Positions 52,171 to 61,414 of a DNA stretch of 64,000 bases are shown here, one piece after another; position 1 is the stretch's first letter, and each line of letters begins with the position of its first letter. Source of the DNA: CAVSVP01 sp963731125. GTDB lineage: Bacteria; Pseudomonadota; Gammaproteobacteria; Competibacterales; Competibacteraceae. The position numbers and the translations under genes are program-made. Below the pieces are notes generated by a model. That model had not been told where the DNA came from, did not search any database, and saw only the letters and a list, made by a program, of their open reading frames with translations. The stretch lies in NCBI GenBank assembly GCA_963731125.1, contig CAVSVP010000008.1, forward strand, positions 372,001 through 436,000. The letters are read 5' to 3'.

Positions 52171-54249
52171 TCATGCGACATCCTTCATAAGTGACTGGGG
52201 CCTGGGCCCGAGTATGCGAAGCAATTCCTCCCGTTCGACGACCTCATTTTCCAGCAACGCAGCGGCCAGCCTATTCAGCAGTTCCCGAGACTTGATGAGC
52301 AGTTGATGTACCACTTCGTGGCGTTCGTTGAGCAGGCGTTGCACCTCTTGATCCACCCTGGCGGCAGTGGCCTCACTGTATTCCCGGCTCTGCGTCAACT
52401 CATAACCCAGAAAGGGATTTACCTCACCGGTCTGCCAGGCGGCCAAGCCTAAATTGCTCATTCCCCAATGGGTAATCATGCGTCGGGCAAGGCGGGTAGC
52501 CTGTAACAAATCATTTTCGGCGCCGGTGGTGACATCGTCTATGACGATTTCCTCGGCGGTGCGCCCACCCAGCATTACTGCCAGGCGGGCCAGTAGGTAG
52601 GATTCGCTGTAATTATAACGGTCCTCGCCGGGAAGTTGTGCGGTAACCCCTAAGGCCTGGCCGTGCGGGATAATAGTAACTTTGTGCACAGGGTCTGCCG
52701 CCGGCATCAGCCAGGCCACTAGCGTATGGCCGGCTTCATGGTAGGCAATGATACGACGCTGTTCGGACTTTAGCAGCAGCGGACGCTTTTCACCCAGCAA
52801 CACCTTGTCTATGGCGGCTTCGAAATCTGCCATTACGACCTGCTTGCGGCCTTGACGGGCTGCAAGCAATGCCGCTTCATTGCAGAGGTTGGCCAGATCG
52901 GCTCCGCTCATCCCAATGGTGGCGCTGGCCAACACATGCAGATCAACATTATCGGCCAGCACTAAGGCACGGGAATGGATAGCTAAAATATCCCGACGAT
53001 CTTGATGGTCGGGCAGGCCCACTACCACTTGACGGTCGAAGCGTCCGGGTCGCAGCAGAGCCGGGTCCAGCACATCCGGCCGGTTGGTGGCCGCCAGCAC
53101 GATAACCTCGTGGCGTTCATCGAAGCCATCCATCTCTACCAGCAGCTGGTTTAGGGTTTGTTCACGTTCGTCATTGACAAAACCCACACCGGCGCCCCGG
53201 CGACGGCCGACTGCGTCCAGTTCGTCGATAAAGACAATGGCGGGCGCGGTTTCCTTGGCCTGCTTGAAAAGGTCTCGTACTCGGCCTGCGCCTACCCCCA
53301 CAAACATCTCCACAAATTCTGAGCCACTGATGCTGAAAAACGGTACCTGTGCCTGGCCGGCGACGGCGCGAGCCAGCAACGTCTTGCCGGTACCCGGTGG
53401 ACCCACCAGCAACACTCCACGGGGAATGCGGGCGCCCAGCGCATGGTACTTGTCAGGCGTCTTGAGAAAATCGACTTCTTCCTGGAGCTGCTCTTTGGCA
53501 GATGCAGTGCCGGCCACTTCGGCGAAGGTAACCTCGGGCTGTTCACTGTTGTAGCGGCGAGCCTGCGCTTGGGTAAAGCCTCTCAGTCCTCCAAAGATAC
53601 TGCCCCTGTGCTGATTGGCCCGACGACCCATCCACCAGAAAAAAGCCACTAGCAGCAGAAATGGTAGGAGGTTAGCAAATACAATGGAAAAGAACGGACT
53701 GGTGGGCGATTCCGCACTCACCTGAACACCGTGCGACTCAAGCAGCGGTAGCAGATTGGCATCACCGATTTCTTCGGGGAACACGGTCATAAAGTGCTGG
53801 TAGCGTCGCGGGGTAAAGGGTTTGGCCGGTGTCCCTGGAGCGGCAGAGGGCGATGGTTTAGCCGTTTTTTCGGTTGGTGTCTTTGCAGCAGCCGGTGCCT
53901 CTGTGGTGGCAGAGGGGGATGGGTTAGCCGTTTTTTTCGCCGATGCCTCGGCCGGCACTGTTTGTGCAGGCGTTGGCGGTGCTTTGGTAACACCTTTAGC
54001 CGGAGGCCAAAGCACAGGTTTAACAAATGTTCCTCTGATTTCGCCACCCATGAGACTCACCTTTTCCACATTATCGTCTTTGACCTGATGGATAAAGGTG
54101 CTATAGGGAATTTTGGCGACTGGATTCTGTGTTGACCAAATTCCGAACAGGTTCCAGAGGAGCAATGCGATAAGAATTAACCACCAAATCGAAAGCAGTT
54201 GCTGCTTTTGGGGCGGGTTGTTTTGCGGCATGGGTGGCTGTGTTTTCAT
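52171..54249 (-). CDS. ftsH: ATP-dependent zinc metalloprotease FtsH with Pro/Ala-rich insert
   Basis: 692 aa with GAGG upstream of the ATG. TM1 (about 19-37), then a periplasmic domain that contains an unusual low-complexity insert (about 70-140) made of two imperfect repeats, TANPSPSATTEAPA and TAKPSPSAAPGTPA. TM2 follows at about 190-210. The AAA+ domain has Walker A GPPGTGKT (~283), Walker B IVFIDELDAVG and the SRH arginines (NRPDVLDPALLRPGRFD). The protease domain has HEAGH at 504-508. FtsH degrades misfolded and regulatory membrane proteins. Linker-like insert aside, it is a full enzyme. It may be a second FtsH paralog rather than the housekeeping copy, given its genomic neighbours. Confidence 0.93.
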   Translation of the reverse strand: MKTQPPMPQNNPPQKQQLLSIWWLILIALLLWNLFGIWSTQNPVAKIPYSTFIHQVKDDNVEKVSLMGGEIRGTFVKPVLWPPAKGVTKAPPTPAQTVPAEASAKKTANPSPSATTEAPAAAKTPTEKTAKPSPSAAPGTPAKPFTPRRYQHFMTVFPEEIGDANLLPLLESHGVQVSAESPTSPFFSIVFANLLPFLLLVAFFWWMGRRANQHRGSIFGGLRGFTQAQARRYNSEQPEVTFAEVAGTASAKEQLQEEVDFLKTPDKYHALGARIPRGVLLVGPPGTGKTLLARAVAGQAQVPFFSISGSEFVEMFVGVGAGRVRDLFKQAKETAPAIVFIDELDAVGRRRGAGVGFVNDEREQTLNQLLVEMDGFDERHEVIVLAATNRPDVLDPALLRPGRFDRQVVVGLPDHQDRRDILAIHSRALVLADNVDLHVLASATIGMSGADLANLCNEAALLAARQGRKQVVMADFEAAIDKVLLGEKRPLLLKSEQRRIIAYHEAGHTLVAWLMPAADPVHKVTIIPHGQALGVTAQLPGEDRYNYSESYLLARLAVMLGGRTAEEIVIDDVTTGAENDLLQATRLARRMITHWGMSNLGLAAWQTGEVNPFLGYELTQSREYSEATAARVDQEVQRLLNERHEVVHQLLIKSRELLNRLAAALLENEVVEREELLRILGPRPQSLMKDVA

Positions 54250-54400
54250 TGATAAACCTCAGTTGAAAACTTCATTGACTGCCGCTTTCAGACCAGATGT
54301 CGGTACCGCCGGCGGCCTGCATGGGTTGACTCATAAACGCCACCGCGTGGTGCTGCAGCCGTTGATTGTTGTCCGAAGAGGCGAAGGTAATAGAGAGCAA

Positions 54401-54452
54401 AGCGTTTAGCAATCTTGTCGAGGGCTGTTAGCCTCCTAGATTGCTAGACGCT
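54401..54452. repeat. 15-bp inverted repeat between ftsH and the EF-hand gene
   Basis: AGCGTTTAGCAATCT (54401-54415) and the complement of AGCGTCTAGCAATCT (54438-54452) match at 14 of 15 positions. The loop (GAGGGCT...AGCCTCC) may pair further. It could terminate the EF-hand transcript (a short T-run follows on the minus strand) or be an operator. Confidence 0.5.
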
Positions 54453-54507
54453 AGGGTTGATAAAGTTCCGACAACACTCTCACCAGATCTTCTAGTATGG
54501 GTGTTAT

Positions 54508-54906
54508 TCAGTTAGTGTTTCCAGTCGTGTTTACACTGCTCGAGCGACTTCCCAGCTTTTGAGCTTGCGAGGCTGAGAGATGTTTCTCGGCCTTAAATAG
54601 CGCAAATTCGGTTAAATCGACACTGCCATCTGCGTTGACATCAGCCACATCCCAGGTGCCTACTAAATCGGGTTCTCTACTCGCTTCCTCTTTGCTGATC
54701 CGCTGGTCCTTATTGGTGTCCAGCTTATTCATCTCGGACTTGGACTGGTTGACATGAGATTGCATTTGGGTTTTCGTTTGCGTGTTATTGGCTGCGGTTT
54801 GGTTGCTTGTCCCCGAACTGGCTCCCTGAGTCTGTCCGGACATCGTTCCTGCAAATGCAACTCCCGATGCAGCGGCAATAATAGCGGCCAAAACTAATTT
54901 TTTCAT
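54508..54906 (-). CDS. Periplasmic EF-hand calcium-binding protein
   Basis: 132 aa, AGAGGTGG before the ATG. Signal peptide KKLVLAAIIAAASGVAFA. A Gln/Ser/Thr/Asn-rich segment (about 22-55) precedes two EF-hand loops: DTNKDQRISKEE and DVNADGSVDLTE, each with the 1,3,5,12 acidic/polar positions. The pair likely binds Ca2+ in the periplasm. The C-terminal tail is polar and low-complexity. Exact role unknown. Confidence 0.85.
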   Translation of the reverse strand: MKKLVLAAIIAAASGVAFAGTMSGQTQGASSGTSNQTAANNTQTKTQMQSHVNQSKSEMNKLDTNKDQRISKEEASREPDLVGTWDVADVNADGSVDLTEFALFKAEKHLSASQAQKLGSRSSSVNTTGNTN

Positions 54907-55290
54907 AATCCACCTCTTGGATAGCTAAATTGATTGCTTACCCTTATTCCCACGGCTTCCTGGCTGATAAGGGTAAATTGTTGATCCGCCCGTTCCCTCG
55001 TCATAAGTCATAGGAGCAAGCTTGATGCCAAACGGTTTTTTATTTATAAATTTAACATAAACAAACACTTGATTGGTTTTTCGATTTAGCTTGTATGGCA
55101 ACGTTTTTGGGATAGTATGGGGGATTTCCACTGTATTAGCCGAGGAGTCGGTGGATTTAACCCTCTATGGAGATAGGTTGGCGCTTTATAGCAAGCTGAT
55201 ATCTCAAAGGAGTCAAAAACTTGGCCTCGTCTATGCTTCGTGGCGATGCATCAGCCCCAAAATCCATTCCTTTCCAGAAGGAGGTAAACC
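54907..55290. other. Intergenic between divergent EF-hand and PhaC-like genes
   Basis: Contains both divergent promoters. A frame on the minus strand (54925-55131) has no binding site or domain and I do not call it. The strong site GAAGGAGG at about 55278 belongs to the gene at 55291. Confidence 0.4.
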
Positions 55291-56430
55291 ATGGCAACTC
55301 AAGCATCAAACCTTTTCAGCTATCCGGAAGTCGGCGTTCCGTTTTTATGGCCATTCAGTTTCTTCATTGGTTTAGAAGAAGCCGATCTGGAAGTTGCCCG
55401 GGATAATGTCGCGTTTCTCGAAGAAGTCGAGAAAACCCAAATCGAAAAACCGAAGCCAGGCTGGGCAACGGCAAATAAGGTGGAACTTGAGCTGCACACC
55501 TTTAGACTGAGAAACTTTTCACGCTCGGGTGAAGAACAGACGCCTACCCTTATCCTGCCTCCCTATGCGGGGCATACCTCCGTCATTGCCGATTTTTACA
55601 AGGACCAAAGTCTGATTGAAGCCTTGCTGGATAATGGTCTGCAACCGGTTTATGCGACAGAATGGAAAAGTGCCAACGAGGCGATGAAGGACTATGACAT
55701 CGACAACTATCTTGCTGAAGTCAATGTCTGCGTCGATGATCTGGGCAAACATATTCATCTTATTGGGTTGTGCCAGGGTGGCTGGCTGGCGGCCATGTAC
55801 GCGGCACGCTTTCCAGACAAGATCACGACTCTGGTGTTGGCCGGTTCTCCCATCGATACCGGTGCCGGTGAGGGTCAGATCAAAGAGTATGTGCATACCT
55901 TTCCCATGAGTTTCTATGAAGAATTAGTGCAAATGGGTGGTGGACTGCTAAAGGGTGAATTTATGCTTGAAGGATTCAAAAATATGCATCCCGACAAGCA
56001 GTACTTCGGTAAATACGTAGAGCTGTATGAGCACATTGAAGAACCAGACTATGTACACCGCTTTGATCAATTTGAGCGGTGGTACGAATATACCATCAAT
56101 CTACCCGGGCGTTGGTATCTGCAGGCCATCAAGGAGCTGTTCAAGGAAAACCGTTTTGCCAAGGGAGAGTTTATAGGACTCGGCAATCATCTACATCTAC
56201 AAGACGTGAAATGCCCCGTTTATCTGCTGGCGGGAGTTGACGATGATATTACTCCCAAGGAACAGGTTTTTGATGCAGAGAAATACTTAGGCACCGATAA
56301 CAGGTATATTGTGAAGGAGTTGGCCGCCGGCGGGCATATCGGGCTGTTTATGGGAAAAACGGCTATCCGAGAGAATTGGCCTAAAATCGCCAGATGGATA
56401 AAGGCTTACTCTTGCCATGTTCCGGGATGA
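55291..56430 (+). CDS. PhaC-like alpha/beta hydrolase with Cys nucleophile
   Basis: 379 aa, perfect Shine-Dalgarno (GAAGGAGG). Alpha/beta-hydrolase fold with GLCQGGW: the nucleophile is Cys161 in a GxCxG box, as in poly(3-hydroxyalkanoate) synthases. Asp at 317-319 (AGVDDDITP) and His349 (GGHIGLF) complete a Cys-Asp-His triad. It is shorter than class I PhaC and lacks the usual long N-terminal domain; class III-like PhaC and related hydrolases are about this length. No phaE/phaR, phaA or phaB neighbour is seen in the window, so polymer synthesis is not shown. Confidence 0.75.
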   Translation: MATQASNLFSYPEVGVPFLWPFSFFIGLEEADLEVARDNVAFLEEVEKTQIEKPKPGWATANKVELELHTFRLRNFSRSGEEQTPTLILPPYAGHTSVIADFYKDQSLIEALLDNGLQPVYATEWKSANEAMKDYDIDNYLAEVNVCVDDLGKHIHLIGLCQGGWLAAMYAARFPDKITTLVLAGSPIDTGAGEGQIKEYVHTFPMSFYEELVQMGGGLLKGEFMLEGFKNMHPDKQYFGKYVELYEHIEEPDYVHRFDQFERWYEYTINLPGRWYLQAIKELFKENRFAKGEFIGLGNHLHLQDVKCPVYLLAGVDDDITPKEQVFDAEKYLGTDNRYIVKELAAGGHIGLFMGKTAIRENWPKIARWIKAYSCHVPG

Positions 56431-56481
56431 AAGTATAGTTACCGAACGACAGCGTATAGGATGAATAGCGTATAGGATGAA

Positions 56482-57450
56482 TCATGAGATTGTTCCTACT
56501 AGGCCGCCGTTAGCGACGTCTTCAGTGACAGCAGGTAAGGTAAAATGGAATGTCATTCCACGCTGCGGATTTGGCGTCTGGCGTTTCCCCGCTTCAGTAT
56601 TCTGCATTGCCTCGATTGCGTTGCGCATAAGGTTTGTGACAACTTGTTGAATCTGGATAGCATCGGCAAACACTGCCGGCAGTGAATCGGCTAATTTGAA
56701 CTGCAGGTTAATCCGGTTCCGCTTTACCTCGGTTTCAATAAAGTAGGCGATATCCCGGATAAGCACATTGATGTCCACCCGGGTCCGTTGGAGTTTGGTT
56801 TTACGAGTAAAATTGCGCATGCGGCGAATAATTTCGAGAGCCCGGTGTCCTTGCTCAGCGACCTGTTCCATCCTGGTCATCAGGTCTTCGGAGTGTCCGG
56901 GATTGGCTTGCATGTGGTGCAAACCATGCTTGGCAGATATTTCGGTGATCATAAGCGGCTGGCTGAGTTCGTGAGCTAATCCGGCTGCCATTTCCCCCGC
57001 AACGCTAAGACGTGCGACGTGGGCCAGTTCCGCTTGATGCTGTCGAGTCTGCTCTTCGCTCAGTTTACGCCGGGTAATATCGAAGGCTGCGCCCGTCAGA
57101 CCGATCACTCGACCGCTGGATTTTTCCTGCAGCGGTTCGACTGTCAGATCGTAGAAACGGTCAATGCCGTCGCTGTGGATGCCTATCTCTTCACGCGTTC
57201 CCACTCCGCTGTCCAGCACCCGCCGCTTGATTTTTTCTATGGTCTCGGCATCTTCCGGTCGTTCCATAAAGTCCGCATCCCGCCGGTTCAGTATCCGTTC
57301 GGCTGAGAATCCTGGTATCGGCTTATTGATCCACGTATACCGCAGACGGTCATCTTGGTTGACAGACCCCAGGAGGGCGTAAATCGCCGCGATTTGCAGG
57401 GAATTGAGCCGGGTTAGGTATGGTGTCTGTGCTAACGGTAGCGGATTCAT
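56482..57450 (-). CDS. PAS-HisKA sensor protein lacking the ATP-binding G boxes
   Basis: 322 aa. PAS region ~25-135 (WINKPIPGFSAERILNRRDA, VGTREEIGIHSDGIDRFYDL, GLTGAAFDITRRK). HisKA has AGLAHELSQPLMITEIS with the phospho-acceptor His. The ATPase domain starts (PAVFADAIQIQQVVTNLMRN, the N box) but jumps from EAMQNTEAGKR directly to NPQRGMTFHFTLPA, the last strand. The G1, F and G2 motifs (about 50 residues) are absent, so it cannot bind ATP normally. An internal in-frame deletion or a dimerising regulator are the options. No response regulator is adjacent. Confidence 0.8.
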   Translation of the reverse strand: MNPLPLAQTPYLTRLNSLQIAAIYALLGSVNQDDRLRYTWINKPIPGFSAERILNRRDADFMERPEDAETIEKIKRRVLDSGVGTREEIGIHSDGIDRFYDLTVEPLQEKSSGRVIGLTGAAFDITRRKLSEEQTRQHQAELAHVARLSVAGEMAAGLAHELSQPLMITEISAKHGLHHMQANPGHSEDLMTRMEQVAEQGHRALEIIRRMRNFTRKTKLQRTRVDINVLIRDIAYFIETEVKRNRINLQFKLADSLPAVFADAIQIQQVVTNLMRNAIEAMQNTEAGKRQTPNPQRGMTFHFTLPAVTEDVANGGLVGTIS

Positions 57451-57700
57451 GGCTTAACGGTGAGGTGTCATGTTGGTCTCAAGAGGGACTATAAAGATAA
57501 AAACTTGCTAGGCTCTTTGAAACCTCTCAGCGGCAAGTTGGATAAGGCAACATATAAGACAAACTGATGACAATTATGTAACATCATAACGCTTTCAATA
57601 CTAAATTATTATATTACCAACTATTAATTAACTTGGAAAGTGCTTATGAGTTGAAGTTGCCGGTCTCAGTTTTTCTTGTTCGTTCACATCAGGAGTTCTG
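57451..57700. other. Intergenic, AT-rich
   Basis: No gene, no RNA recognised. AT-rich (about 57580-57640), probably promoter DNA between the PAS kinase and the fragment at 57701. Confidence 0.35.
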
Positions 57701-57952
57701 AAACGACGGGAAGCTTGGCTGCGGCTGGTGCTTGACATTATCAGCGACGGCTTGCTGGCAGTGGACGAACGCAGGTACCTGACCCTGATCAACCGGGTAG
57801 CGCAAGACCTGTTCGGCTTGGACCCGGCCACGGTGGTGGGACGGCCTATAAACACGTTAGATCTCGGCGACACACGGTTATCCGAGGCGCTGGAAGGTTG
57901 TCCCTGCCTGCGTGCACAACGTCATTGGTCGAACATTTTTGTTTCGTTATAA
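57701..57952 (+). pseudogene. PAS-domain fragment
   Basis: Frame reading LRLVLDIISDGLLAVDERRY then LTLINRVAQDLFGLDPATVV and GRPINTL matches the first two thirds of a PAS domain of the type found before sigma-54 activators or kinases. It ends at 57952 with no downstream domain. It is truncated; the body of the original gene is absent. Confidence 0.5.
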
Positions 57953-58395
57953 ATTAGACATTCTCGGTTTTAAGGTTTCGGCGAATTATTATCCTTGATG
58001 TACAGGTAGTTAAGTCGGTCAATAGCTTATTTCCGATAATGTCTATTGAAGAAGCATGGTATCGATACGGCAACTTTATAGACCGCCGGCTCGGTTTCTT
58101 GCCACTGCGCCTCCGCCTTGTCCTGCTGGTAGGCATTGACTATCCACTCGCAGCTCGCAAGGTGCGATTTGTTGGCTTACGCCACGCCGCCACCCTTGCG
58201 CTCTCTTTCCTTACACCCCCGCTTCCGGCGTAAACCCGCGCCAATATGGGATTCGCTGCCGTTCTTGCCGGAAACTGGCGATATAAGGTCTACAGTGGCA
58301 AAATGGTTACTATAATTGAACATGACGGTTGCTCTAATGAAATACGAACGCCGTCGTGTCCGACAGCAGTTAAATAAACCGAGGAGGAATACATC
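57953..58395. other. Upstream region of alanine dehydrogenase
   Basis: A 64-codon frame (58039-58233) has no binding site and no recognisable domain, so I do not call it. The end of the region holds the ald promoter and a strong GAGGAGG site at 58381-58387. Confidence 0.4.
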
Positions 58396-59508
58396 ATGAT
58401 GATCGGCATACTCAAAGAAATTAAACCCCAAGAAAACCGTGTTTGCATGACTCCGGCAGGTGCTGAAGTCTTAGTGAAGAACGGCCACACTGTATTGGTT
58501 GAGACCACCGCGGGTGAGCGCAGTGGCTTTCCTGACGATCATTACCGTGCGGTTGGGGCTGAGATCGGCGCTTCACCCAAAGAGGTTTTTGATCGCAGCG
58601 ATATGGTGATGCATGTTAAAGAGCCGCAACCTTCCGAATACCCCTTGACCCGGTCGGGACAGACATTCTTTACCTATTTCCACTTCGCTGCCTCCCGGGA
58701 ATTGACCGAGGGAATGATGAAAACCGGCGCGACCTGTATCGCCTATGAGACTATCACCGACAGCAAGGGTGGCTTGCCGCTGTTGACGCCCATGAGCGAG
58801 GTCGCCGGGCGGATGGCGGCCCAAGAAGGCGCCAAGTACGCTGAACGGACGTTCGGGGGGCGGGGTCTCCTGCTCGGCGGTGTCACCGGCGTACCACCGG
58901 CCCGGGTACTGGTAATTGGCGGCGGCATCGTCGGCACCAATGCTGCTCAGATGGCCTGCGGGCTGGGTGCTCAGGTGTATTTACTCGACACCAGCTTAGA
59001 CCGGCTACGCTATCTGTCGGAAGTCATGCCGAAGAACTGCTTTCCTATGTACTCCACCCCCTCCGCTATCCGTGAGCTCGCCAAGGAGGCGGATGTGATT
59101 ATCGGTGCGGTGCTGGTCCATGGCGCTAAAGCCCCGCACCTGATCACTCGTGACATGCTGAAGACCCTAAAGAGGGGTACCCTACTGGTGGACGTCTCCA
59201 TCGACCAGGGCGGTTGCTTCGAAACCTCCCGCCCCACCACCCATGCCGAGCCGACCTACGAGGTGGATGGGGTGCTACATTACTGCGTGGCCAACATGCC
59301 GGGGGCGGTGCCGCTGACTTCCACCATGGCCCTGACCAACGCCACCTTGCCCTATGCCGTCAAGTTGGCCAACCTCGGTTGGCAGCAAGCCGCCAAGGAT
59401 GATCTGCACATACGCAACGGCGTGAACCTGGTAGATGGCAAGATCACCTATAAAAGCGTCGCTGAGGTCTTCGGCATGGACTACGTGCCCGTGTCGAACT
59501 TACTCTGA
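58396..59508 (+). CDS. ald: Alanine dehydrogenase
   Basis: 370 aa; GAGGAGG lies 8 nt before the ATG. MIGILKEIKPQENRVCMTPA is the family start. VMHVKEPQPSEYPL contains the substrate-binding Lys region, and GRGLLLGGVTGVPPARVLVI followed by GGGIVG is the NAD-binding Rossmann loop. DVSIDQGGCFETSRPTTHAE carries the conserved catalytic Asp. Catalyses L-alanine + NAD+ to pyruvate + NH4+ + NADH. A terminator follows, then an alanine/Na+ symporter, suggesting alanine uptake and use as carbon/nitrogen source. Confidence 0.97.
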   Translation: MMIGILKEIKPQENRVCMTPAGAEVLVKNGHTVLVETTAGERSGFPDDHYRAVGAEIGASPKEVFDRSDMVMHVKEPQPSEYPLTRSGQTFFTYFHFAASRELTEGMMKTGATCIAYETITDSKGGLPLLTPMSEVAGRMAAQEGAKYAERTFGGRGLLLGGVTGVPPARVLVIGGGIVGTNAAQMACGLGAQVYLLDTSLDRLRYLSEVMPKNCFPMYSTPSAIRELAKEADVIIGAVLVHGAKAPHLITRDMLKTLKRGTLLVDVSIDQGGCFETSRPTTHAEPTYEVDGVLHYCVANMPGAVPLTSTMALTNATLPYAVKLANLGWQQAAKDDLHIRNGVNLVDGKITYKSVAEVFGMDYVPVSNLL

Positions 59509-59515
59509 CGGAGTG

Positions 59516-59562
59516 GCCGGCGGAGCCATCCTTAACAAGAGGGTTTCGCCGGGGTTTTTTTA
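59516..59562 (+). terminator. Terminator of ald
   Basis: CCGGCG pairs with CGCCGG around a 20-nt loop, followed directly by GGTTTTTTTATT. It lies just past the ald stop and would separate ald from agcS transcription, at least partly. Confidence 0.75.
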
Positions 59563-59618
59563 TTAAACCGCATGACACATCAAATTAACCAATAAAATGG
59601 GAAGTGGAGGAGATCGTG

Positions 59619-60983
59619 ATGGAGAATGTGCTCAACCTAGTCAATACCATTGGCGGCTTTGTCTGGGGGCCGCCCCTACTCATCTTGCTGGTCGGCACCG
59701 GGCTGTACCTCACCCTCATCCTACGGGGGCTACAATTTCGCCGCTTAGGATATTCCTTGTGGCTGGCCTTCATCAAACGCCGGGAAAGCAGCGACGACCC
59801 CGGCGACATCAGTCATTTCCAGGCGCTGATGACGGCGCTGTCGGCCACGGTGGGCACGGGCAATATCGCCGGTGTCGCGACGGCCATCGCCATCGGTGGC
59901 CCCGGCGCCTTGGTCTGGATGTGGATCACTGGCTTGGTGGGGATGGCCACTAAATATTCCGAGGCCCTGCTGGCGGTCAAATACCGGATCAAGGACGCCA
60001 ACGGCAACATGTCCGGCGGTCCGATGTACTACATCGAGCGGGGTCTGGGCTGGCGCTGGATGGGCCTGATCTTTGCTTTTTTCACTGCCGTGGCCGCCTT
60101 TGGCATCGGTAATATGGTGCAGTCCAATTCGGTCGCCGATGCCCTTAATGCCACCTTCAACGTCCCCCACGCCGTGACCGGCATCGTATTGGTCATTGCT
60201 ACAATGGCCGTGATCTTGGGCGGTATTACCAGCATCGGCCGGGTCACCGGCGTGTTGGTGCCGGTCATGATCGGTTTCTACATCGCGGGCAGCCTGACTA
60301 TTCTGTTCTTGAACGCGGGCGCCGTGCCGGCCGCTTTTGGACTGATCTTTCGGGAGGCCTTCTCGCCCACCGCGGCTACCGGTGGTTTCATTGGCGCCAC
60401 CATCATGCTGACCATCCGCATGGGTGTGTCCCGCGGTGTGTTTTCTAACGAGTCCGGTCTGGGCAGTTCGCCCATCGCCGCCGCCGCCGCCAAAACTCAC
60501 CATCCGGTGTCCCAAGCGCTCGTGTCAATGACCCAAACCTTTATCGACACCCTGGTGGTGTGCACCATGACCGGGTTAGTGCTGGTGGTAACCGGTGTCT
60601 GGTCCAATGGCGATTCGGGTGCGTCGCTGACCTCCACCGCCTACGAAACGGGCATGTTTGGCGGGGGTTATATCGTCACCATCGGCCTGTTGCTGTTTGC
60701 CTATTCCACGATCCTCGGCTGGTCCTACTATGGCGAGCGTGCCATCGAATATCTGATAGGGGAAAAGGCGATCCTACCCTATCGCATCGTCTATAGCCTG
60801 GTGGTCGGTGTCGGGGCTATTCTCAAGCTGGAACTGGTCTGGGCGCTGGCGGATGTCTTTAACGGCCTGATGGCCTTACCCAACCTGATTGCATTGCTGA
60901 TGCTCTCACCGGTGGTCGTCGCGGTGTCGCGGGAATACTTCGCCAAGCTTGCTGCTGAAGGGGAAGCATCGGTGCTCGACTAG
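59619..60983 (+). CDS. agcS: Sodium:alanine symporter (AGCS family)
   Basis: 454 aa from the ATG at 59619 (GGAGGAG upstream; an in-frame GTG at 59604 is less likely). Signature segments: FQALMTALSATVGTGNIAGV, AIAIGGPGALVWMWITGLVG, KYSEALLAVKYRIKDANGNM followed by SGGPMYYIERGLG, and GVFSNESGLGSSPIAAAAAK. About 11 membrane helices. Imports alanine or glycine with Na+. With ald directly upstream it forms an alanine catabolism pair; the ald terminator suggests it can have its own transcript. Confidence 0.95.
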   Translation: MENVLNLVNTIGGFVWGPPLLILLVGTGLYLTLILRGLQFRRLGYSLWLAFIKRRESSDDPGDISHFQALMTALSATVGTGNIAGVATAIAIGGPGALVWMWITGLVGMATKYSEALLAVKYRIKDANGNMSGGPMYYIERGLGWRWMGLIFAFFTAVAAFGIGNMVQSNSVADALNATFNVPHAVTGIVLVIATMAVILGGITSIGRVTGVLVPVMIGFYIAGSLTILFLNAGAVPAAFGLIFREAFSPTAATGGFIGATIMLTIRMGVSRGVFSNESGLGSSPIAAAAAKTHHPVSQALVSMTQTFIDTLVVCTMTGLVLVVTGVWSNGDSGASLTSTAYETGMFGGGYIVTIGLLLFAYSTILGWSYYGERAIEYLIGEKAILPYRIVYSLVVGVGAILKLELVWALADVFNGLMALPNLIALLMLSPVVVAVSREYFAKLAAEGEASVLD

Positions 60984-61038
60984 TCGGAGTGAATACCCAT
61001 TCCCATCATTGATGGTGCATGGGCTGTAATGTCATCAA

Positions 61039-61062
61039 CCGCCTACAGGGAGGTAGGCGGTG
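61039..61062. terminator. Hairpin after agcS
   Basis: ACCGCCTAC and GTAGGCGGT form a perfect 9-bp stem. No U-rich tract follows on either strand, so it is a weak or factor-assisted terminator at best. Confidence 0.4.
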
Positions 61063-61414
61063 CAATGGGGAATCGGATAGCGGACAACTTGGGTCAATGA
61101 ATTAAAGCGGAGGACGTCTTCACACGCTTTGAGTCGTTTTATGCAGACCGCTCCGGCCTGGCGCAGAAGACGCTGATACTCCTCAGCCCGTCGGGGTAAA
61201 TACCCCTGTCTTTGGTGGAAATCCCCCATGGTCAGCTAGAGCGTTCTCTAGAAAATAGACTATTTTTTAATAGCTTACATTTGGCGCAGTTTGTGTAAAG
61301 AAGCTTATGCTTTTCAGCTGTTCCAGGCATTCTGTCTATAACCAACGGTCGAAAACGCGTAATATAACTTTTAGCGACCGCAATCCTTCCGTCACGAAGA
61401 AACCCGTGTTTAGC
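61063..61414. other. Upstream region of the LysM-ATPase fusion gene
   Basis: A 64-codon minus-strand frame (61035-61229) starts without a binding site; it is not called. AT-rich region around 61240-61290 could contain the promoter. The binding site for the fusion gene is weak (GAAGAAA about 15 nt before ATG). Confidence 0.4.

Noticed and set aside
59745..60515. 256-codon minus-strand frame opposite agcS
   Set aside because: Gly/His/Asp-rich translation antisense to the strongly recognised symporter.
61035..61229. 64-codon minus-strand small gene after agcS
   Set aside because: No binding site and no recognisable domain; its 3' end is the hairpin at 61039-61062.
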